64,000 nt of DNA from NCBI RefSeq assembly GCF_963678635.1, contig NC_087069.1, positions 50,487,670 through 50,551,669 of the forward strand. Direction: 5' to 3'. This document shows positions 57,381 to 64,000 of the stretch, piece after piece; the stretch's first letter is position 1, and each line of letters opens with the position of its first letter. A model generated the notes under the pieces. The model searched no databases. It was given only the letters and a program-made list of their open reading frames with translations, and was not told the DNA's origin. Made by a program: the position numbers and the translations under genes. The stretch is from Symsagittifera roscoffensis (taxonomy: Eukaryota; Xenacoelomorpha; Acoela; Convolutidae).

Positions 57381-57698
57381 TTGCTTAAAAATGAACATGT
57401 TTTACAAAGGACAGTTTTTGAAGGAATGGTTGAACTTGACATTTTCTACAGAGATTCGAAGAAGTGTTTCAATCACTTAAGAATTTTCCTGCATAAATGG
57501 CGAAAAAATGAAACAACTTGTCAAAGAAGGTACAGGAATCATATACTGATTGAACATGATAAATTATCTCTGTTGAAAAGAAATTCTGATGTGGCATATG
57601 AAAAAAAAGTGACCAAGAACTCAAAAGCTATGTCAGTTTTTATATCAAGTAGAAATTCTTTTGTCTTTTTACACAATTATCAACATTTAGTTTTTTAA
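57381..57698 (+). CDS. Unrecognised 105-codon frame, duplicate copy
   Basis: Near-identical to the frame at 51224-51541, differing by one residue (Ala to Val). The identity is explained by the 6.16 kb duplication and is not independent evidence of selection. Confidence 0.25.
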   Translation: MLKNEHVLQRTVFEGMVELDIFYRDSKKCFNHLRIFLHKWRKNETTCQRRYRNHILIEHDKLSLLKRNSDVAYEKKVTKNSKAMSVFISSRNSFVFLHNYQHLVF

Positions 57699-58570
57699 AT
57701 GGGTTTTTCTTCTGATTCGAATTATAATTTCCTGAACAAATTCTTAGTTTTTCAAAAATTTATCATTGGAAAGTATCAAAAGAAATATATTCAAAGAACA
57801 TATTTTTTCTACCTCAAAACTTACATACACATTATGCACGGCACCATGACAATCAACAAAATAGTAAAAAAAACTTAAGCAAATCAATTTCATACTTTGA
57901 ATTTTGAACTCCTCGAATTATGTCCAGAAACGCTGAACCAAGAGTTTGTGTGGAAGCAATCTGATGTTTAGAACTTACAAACGTCTCATGAGACATTTTT
58001 TTTCGAATGAAACGCTTCTTTTAAATACCAGTCTTCTGTTCGGCTCTTTCCAACGTAAATAATTTTGAACTGCCCGACTAACCTGATTGAACTTTTCTCC
58101 GCGTGATGTAACGATACTTGATTAGAGTCTGTGTTTGAACAAAGTGTAATGACAGTTTTATTCTTGATATATCTAAATATGTTAATCTAATCTCTGCAGA
58201 AACTTAGAAAGAGATGCTACTTTTAAAAGCAAATGGAGCATGAATTTCTTAAAATAACATAAAGAATTGTGAGTGGACAAACAATAAGCTTAAGTTATTA
58301 TGTAAATTTTGTAAGACTCGTTGAAAACAGAATGTATTGAAAGATGATTTTCTTTGTAATCTGAACAAAAGCTAAGGAGAGCTTTAGACATTGCAGCGAC
58401 CATCTAGAAGATTAGTTTTGCAGAGAATTCTGGATTTATACAGGAGCACTGATGCCTTACAGTTTCCATATATGGATTTGTTTCAATTTTTCCATATTTT
58501 GTACTACTTCCTTTTATGGAAATCATGATTACTCATACTGTTTATTTCCTTTTTCATTTAATCTCAAAAT

Positions 58571-59850
58571 CGTTTCTCTCAATTCTCCTCATCTGATCGG
58601 TTTGCTCTTATATTCAAAATTTACACAAGAAAAGACGCTAGTTCCAATTACCTTGAATTTTTAAGAAATCAGAAAAGAATTAGGAGAGCTTCTTGGTCCC
58701 AAAAATCCTACAAGTGGATAATTTACCTTGAAAACTGCTTCCAACTAATCAAGAAAATTGAGTTGAGGCAACTCAAAAAATCTCAGCAAGTCTATCTTGG
58801 AGAAAAGGAAGGAGAGAAGATATCAGCAAAACTGAATGCTATGACTCATGATGCTGAAAATCTTGGACTTGAACCTATAAATGAAGCCAAATCAGTCATA
58901 GAATCATCTATGGATCAGTTGCTCGACATTTTTAATAGAGTATACAAAATAGCGACATACGACATGAGGATCGTGTGTATCACAATCAAGAAATGCAGTG
59001 TGAACAAACCACCCTTCATTCAGTTTCGACTCTTCACTGCAAAGGAAAGGTAAGGGTTGAAGCAAGTTGAATATGTCAACTGTACTCTGAAAGAAATCAA
59101 AGAACTGTCCAAATTTTTGAGATAATTCATGTTAGTTGATAATTGTAAGGCCCAGTAACGCTTTCTGATGATTTTTTGTTGTTTAGTAATTGAAATTTTT
59201 TTAATTCAAAATTGTTTTTGTTTCCGGCTGGAGTGCACATTTAGAGTTAGAACGTTGGATAATTGAGAAAACTTCTGCCACAACAAACAACCGAATCAAA
59301 ACAAACTGAATACATAAAGCGAACATCAGTTGATTTCCAAGTATTTGTTTAAAAAATAACTTATAACTATTCTGCTCTTTTGAAACAGAAGATTATGTTG
59401 CTAGTAATCAAAGAAAACGTTTTTTTTAAATGGTACTTTTGCTTTGAAAAAGGAAAAGTGTTTTCATTGTTTGAAACGGGCCTCTGTTAGATTCTAGAGC
59501 TGTATTTCTTCACAAAAATTCATAAGAATGGCAGAGTGACGATGTTAATGCGGATTTTAATAGTTTTTTTTTATGGAGGTGCTCCAGTAATTTAAAAAAA
59601 AAATTTGGTGAAGTTATTTGATGAAATTAGTGTTGCCAGGTTTATGAACAAAGTTTTCAAATACAGGAAAGGACTCAGAATTACGTTTCAATAATTAATT
59701 TAAAAAACAATGGAGAATCCTATCAAATAAAAAACTGTAGACAAGGAATATCAAAAAAACTTTAGTGAATCAAAATGATTGATTTCAAATTTCCTTACTT
59801 ATAGTCTTTCTATCAATTTGAAAAAATCTGATAGAAAATTGTAAGTGTAA
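58571..59850 (+). repeat. Unduplicated right part of beta unit
   Basis: It aligns with 49576-50845 and 55733-57000 but with visible divergence. It completes the beta unit that copy 1 lost at 52412. Homology fades after about 59850. Confidence 0.65.
58763..59053 (+). CDS. Unrecognised 96-codon frame, longest of three copies
   Basis: The frame contains KISAKLNAMTHDAENLGLEP and NKPPFIQFRL. Shorter copies at 49848-50081 and 56005-56238 (77 codons) share the core, with a frameshift upstream of the Met-Thr-His-Asp. Here the frame is open further 5' (from about 58680) and ends at GGAAAG|GTAAGG, a strong splice-donor-like site absent from the other copies, so it may be an old exon. The product looks helical and charged. 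I recognise no domain. Confidence 0.3.
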   Translation: MRQLKKSQQVYLGEKEGEKISAKLNAMTHDAENLGLEPINEAKSVIESSMDQLLDIFNRVYKIATYDMRIVCITIKKCSVNKPPFIQFRLFTAKER

Positions 59851-60629
59851 ATACTTCATTTTGTTGACGTTTCTTCAGAAGGAAGGAAATTTCATTTCTG
59901 ATTGGTTGATATCAAATCAAACTTGTTAAAGTGTGCCCAAAAAGAAAAAACAATTTTCTTTTGATTTAATTTTAAACATAAAATAATTTCATTTTAGGAC
60001 TCGGAACTGATAAGTTGACATTGAAATTGCTGAAGCTTCTATTATAATTGAAGCTTGATTCTAATTGGTTGATATCAAAATTTTTTAAAGATCCAGAAAA
60101 AGTAGCTCGATTCAGATCACATAAGTAAACAATTGGTTGATGAATTTACACAACTAGTATTAGTAATTTTCCTTTCAAGTTAAAATAAAACCAGATTAAA
60201 ACTCTGAGTAAAACCAGAGTACAACTTTTTCGAGTTAAATTAAAACCAGAGTTTTTTTCTGAATCTCCCATTTGTTCTTTTTTTATTGAGAAGTTGTCAC
60301 TGAATAGAAACAAAAGAGTTGTTTGTATTGAGTGTGGTAGATGTTATACACGTCAAAATGCATCAAAACTAAGTTAAAAAGTGGAGTTCTGTAGTGTCTG
60401 AATTGTAGCTTTCCTACTTATGGCAGTTAGTAGTTTTCTTACTTATTTCTAAATTTTGAAAAAAAATTCGAAATCTTTTGATTTACAAAATGTGCAAAAA
60501 ATCCGCTTAAATAACTTTACTCGAGTCAAACGATGCTTTCACGGCTAAAATAGAAATTAAAACACCTATTAAAATTATACTTGCTTACCTTATTTGATCA
60601 AAAATAGACAAAAAATCAAAAACTCATTA
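59851..60629. other. No supported feature
   Basis: AT-rich sequence. A short local repeat of AAAACCAGA.T (60188-60250) is the only structure seen. Confidence 0.35.
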
Positions 60630-60835
60630 CAAGGCCAAACTGTGCAAAAGATAGGAGCACAATTTTATGTCTGTATGTTCCTGGATTCCAGAGAAAAGTC
60701 TTTAAACATGGGAAAATTTTGTCGGAACGATCAAAGAGAAGGAAAGAACGAAACAAGAACAAAAGTAGCGTCCTTTTTGCGGAATTCGCTTACAATGCAC
60801 AAAATGCTTAGCTTGGCCTCGTAATGCTTCAAAAA
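60630..60835 (-). repeat. Relative of the long-TIR element interior
   Basis: Blocks ATAGGAGCACAATTTTATGT and TTCCTGGATTCCAGAG match 10850-10915 in inverted orientation, and TTGGCCTCGTAATG matches 10926-10939 in direct orientation. The terminal inverted repeats of that element are not seen here, so this is a fragment or a rearranged copy. Confidence 0.5.
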
Positions 60836-60899
60836 CGTTTTTCTCTATATGAAAGACTTATCCGAAATTTTACATGACGTTTACATCACGACTGGTTTT

Positions 60900-61125
60900 T
60901 TTTAATATGATAGATCACTCGACAGATTTCGATAATAAGTGTGGTAGCTGATATTGAGTGGAGAACAAAAGAAAGAAAAAAAAAAGAAAACTAAAACACA
61001 ACTGACTACAAAGTTCCTCCTGATTTTAATTGGTCGGATCAAAAACCAGAAAGCACTTACTTCAAATCTTTCAATAGTTGAAAGTCGTGATTTTTTTGAT
61101 AGATTAAAATTTTTTCGGGGCATCT
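60900..61125 (-). repeat. Dispersed repeat family B, copy 3 (inverted, partial)
   Basis: On the minus strand GGAGGAACTTTGTAGTCAG, GTTGTGTTTTAG, TCAGCTACCACA, GAGTGATCTATCATATTAAA and CAGTCGTGATG align with 33310-33430. Only the 5' part of the family is present. Confidence 0.5.
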
Positions 61126-61597
61126 TTATCTTGACAGATTAGAGTTTTTACATATGAAACACAAAAAAAAATAGATTTTCAACACAAAAAAAAAACTTTT
61201 TCTTTTTGGTTAATTTTCTTAAAAAATTTATTTTATAGACAGAAATAAACTTTTTTAAATTTTTATATGGAAAATTCGATTTTCTCAAAATTCGGCATTA
61301 AAATGATTTTTGTTCGTAGTAAATTATGGCATAGAAAATTCCTGGATTTTGTAATTTTTGCCTTAAAAAATGTTTTGTAGCCATAAAAGCTTTGCATACC
61401 ATACAATATCCGTTTATGAAATTGGATGCTGAGTTTTTTATGCATAGACCCTGCGTTTAGAAATAATTGAAAAACATAATACTCTTAAAGAAATTTTGAT
61501 AAATATTTTCGTGAAATGCTGTCAACCCAAGTAGCTTGATTTTTTTTTAATTTTTCAAAATTTCAAGTGCCTATAATCGTTTTTTTTTGGCGAAATT

Positions 61598-61910
61598 GAT
61601 TACAATTTAGGACGTCATCTGTGCTTTTCTCATTTGTCGGAGCATCAAATGCTTCCAGACAAACAAAACGCAGAGCAAGTACAAGCATTCATTATCAAGC
61701 TGGCGAGCGCCTACCCGTTTGAACTTATGTCCCAGACTCATGTCCAGACTTTTAAAATTGTGCCAAATCCGGTTTCAGGTCGATATCAAGTTGCATAGTC
61801 GCGCCGAGAGTTTAAATCCAGAACGACTGGAAATAAAGTTTCGAGCATGGCGCTGTGGATCAAGCGAAATCGGCGCAGATGTGAGCAATCGAGAGTCTTA
61901 ATCTTGCAGG
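61598..61910 (+). other. GC-richer patch with coding-like frames
   Basis: This patch stands out from its AT-rich surroundings. After an acceptor-like TACAATTTAG (ending 61610) one frame is open for about 97 codons to 61901. Another frame reads LPDKQNAEQVQAFIIKLASA and is open to a TAG near 61797. AATCTTGCAG|GTCATG follows as a donor-like site. The patch may be an isolated exon or a retrocopy fragment. I recognise no product and cannot decide the frame. Confidence 0.3.
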
Positions 61911-62334
61911 TCATGGGAAAGTGTTTGCTACTTAGCAAACATTTTCAATCTAAGAACTATTTAATTCTTTTTTCATTACTTCATCTTTAAACGTTTAAAG
62001 CTAATTTTTGCTGGTTCCTTTTGACCTATGGGTTTTATCATGGGAGCATACATGGAAAAAATGATCTTTCGTTTCGGATTTTTTTCACCTATCTCCAGAA
62101 AACTACTAAGTTAAGATACTCCAATCCCAATTTCAAATCCCGCAAAATTTGCCCTTCAGATCCCATTTCTAAAAACTGTATGTGTTGAATTGATCATAAT
62201 ACAAAACTGAAAGAAGGTGATTAAACAAGGCTTTTTATTTTCACAAGCAGGAATAAGGTTGCCAGAATTGCTAATTGTACGAATAACGCTTGTATGAGGG
62301 AAAAAGCATCGGAATGAAGTTATACTCTAGTCAA

Positions 62335-62670
62335 TAGAGGAGGGGTATCTTGCTAGATCGTCCAAGATTCTTGCAAAAGATGATTATCTTGCAAGATATT
62401 GCAAGATATACTGTTCATCTTGTAAGATTCTTGCAAGCCAATATCACAAAAAAACTCTCTGGGGGCAAAGCTATTTGGTTGTCCTAGCGCTTTTGACTTC
62501 TCTAGAATATTGTTTCTTAAAATCTTGCAACATTATGGTTATCTTGCTTGATGGTTATCTTGAAAGATGTTGGAAGGTTCTTGCAAGATCTTTTGAAGTA
62601 ATACATTATCTTTTAGAGGTTCTTGTAAGAATATTGCAAGAACTTGCAGAATAACCATGCTTGATCGACT
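62335..62670. repeat. Palindrome-rich patch (TCTTGCAAGA)
   Basis: The 10-bp palindrome TCTTGCAAGA and close variants (ATCTTGCAAGAT, TTCTTGCAAG, CTTGTAAGA, TTGCAAGAAC) occur more than ten times in both orientations, with GGTTATCTTG repeated three times near 62536-62566. It could be a decayed MITE with inverted ends or an expanded palindromic motif. Confidence 0.5.
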
Positions 62671-64000
62671 AGTTTGCGTATTTATGTGTTTTGGTTGCAA
62701 AATTGCATGATTTGTTTTGGAAAACAAGAAGTTTTTCATGAAGTTTTTAAAGCACACCTTATAGGTTACGTCAGCTGAAAATTGACTGTTTATACGTTCA
62801 GTGTCAACCCGGTTTGATCCTAATACACAGAAAATGCTTGCCATAGAATTTCATATGCGGAGTGTGTGGAACAAATTTTATCATAGATATTCCGTAAATG
62901 AGAGCAGTTTTTAGTTTTAATTTAACTTTTGTTGTTTTTATTTAACGTAACAAGATCACTTTTGTGATCAAAGAAACATATTTCAAAGAAAAAAGTCCGT
63001 AAAAAACATTGAATTTCTCGAATTTTGTCTATAATGTAGTCCAGGCTGGAATTTTCAAGCAAATGAAGCCAAAATTACACGGAATAATTCTACGTGGTTC
63101 ACAATTTGGATTTTTTTGGTCTTTATATGAAAAAAAGGATTTCAAAAAATTATTTTTAGTGAAATTTTTATGGCCATGTACAAAAAGTTATGGTTTTTTA
63201 TACGCCTATGAGGAAGTTGAAATATTATCTCAGATCTAAGTCTACAAGTGCAGATTTTTGATAAGTTTTCTTCTTCGGCAGTGGGTTTTCTTGTTTTGAA
63301 AATTTTTTGGTTATTCTGTTTTTGGAAGAAACCCAGAGGGACAAATATCGGGACTCGGAAAACAGTTAATTTTGAAAATTCTGAAAACAAAAATGTCTCG
63401 TATGAAAAAAAAACTATCAAGAGATTTCATACATTTTTTTGAGTTTGATTGACAAGAATGTTTCAATTAAGGGAATTTTTAGGATTCGAATATTTGTTCA
63501 ACCCGAAATATTTATTGGGTTTTCAATCAACTTCAACCATCTATTATGGAGCGCGTTCTGAAAGTACAGCAATTAAATAACACCAAATCGATGAAATTAC
63601 TCAAAAGCTTTTTATAATCAAAAAAACAAATGCAAGTGGAATTTCGCTCTTCATATTGTTTCCGAAAAATATCATTAAAGACGTTAAAAGAGGGGAAAAA
63701 GGAGTTAAAAGACACAAAATTTTAAACATATCTTTGTTTCAATTATTGCAAAAAGCTGTTCGATAAATGTCTCGTGTAACTTTTATTTTGCCTGACATTT
63801 CGTTTTAACGAGGTCGATTTGAAAATTTGTCACCAATTCGCAAGAACCGAGAGTTTAAAACAAGCAACGCTTTTTAACAGCAGTCTAAGCAGTTAATGTG
63901 GACTCACGCGCATTAAACCAGTGGTACGGTTGACCAAAAATGCTAATCATACAATTTCCATATATGGAAAAATGCTAGTCATACACTTCTCATGCAACTC
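62671..64000. other. No supported feature
   Basis: AT-rich sequence with only short chance frames. No gene, RNA or repeat is supported, except a near repeat of ATTTCCATATATGGAAAAATG-type sequence at the very end. Confidence 0.35.

Larger units (their letters stand above)
52413..58570 (+). repeat. 6.16 kb tandem duplication, copy 2
   Basis: Second copy, directly abutting the first. At its right end the sequence runs on into CGTTTCTCTC (58571), as the older unit does at 49576, whereas copy 1 jumps back to the start of the unit. This shows that the breakpoint at 52412/52413 is the novel junction, with almost no microhomology. Confidence 0.85.

Overview
The window is animal nuclear DNA: AT-rich, intron-rich and packed with degraded transposable elements. 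I see no bacterial-style operons. One recognisable host gene runs along the + strand, a homologue of MLLT10/MLLT6 (AF10/AF17; Drosophila Alhambra, C. elegans zfp-1), which is a chromatin reader and partner of the DOT1L H3K79 methyltransferase. The host is probably an invertebrate. I cannot name the phylum from this sequence. All splice sites below are read by eye and no transcript was available.

AF10-like gene. The window opens inside the gene. Exon 111-316 encodes the second half of the extended PHD finger. A very long intron (317-29057, unless small exons were missed) leads to a large Ser/Asn-rich exon (29058-30504). Exon 32135-32937 carries the octapeptide/leucine-zipper motif that binds DOT1L. 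Exon 33827-34478 is Gln/Ala-rich, and a short last exon (34880-34953) ends at TAG. Phases are consistent through every junction. The intron after the zipper exon appears to be a GC-AG intron. The 5' part of the gene lies before the window.

Intron 1 (0.3-29 kb) is a transposon graveyard. It holds two degraded LINE reverse transcriptases (2.6-4.2 kb and 11.2-12.3 kb, both minus), a tandem array of about 1 kb units (5.1-8.3 kb), an element with long terminal inverted repeats (10.65-11.2 kb) and a Merlin/IS1595-type transposase pseudogene (13.8-14.6 kb). It also holds three hAT-like MITE relatives (11.9, 22.5 and 24.5 kb), a CpG-rich MITE (21.5 kb), several tRNA-derived SINE-like pieces, and many copies of a family of about 430-480 bp whose ends look like a Helentron/DINE-1-type rolling-circle element.

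Downstream of the gene (35-64 kb) I find no recognisable host gene. The region holds a diverged duplicated block (36.5-39.0 and 39.8-42.9 kb) with a 26-bp minisatellite, and a decayed family-B DNA polymerase gene of selfish-element type on the minus strand (43.1-45.4 kb). A near-identical 6.16 kb tandem duplication (46.25-58.57 kb) is built on an older duplication of about 3 kb and carries short unrecognised reading frames. The last 4 kb hold further repeat fragments and a patch dense in the palindrome TCTTGCAAGA.
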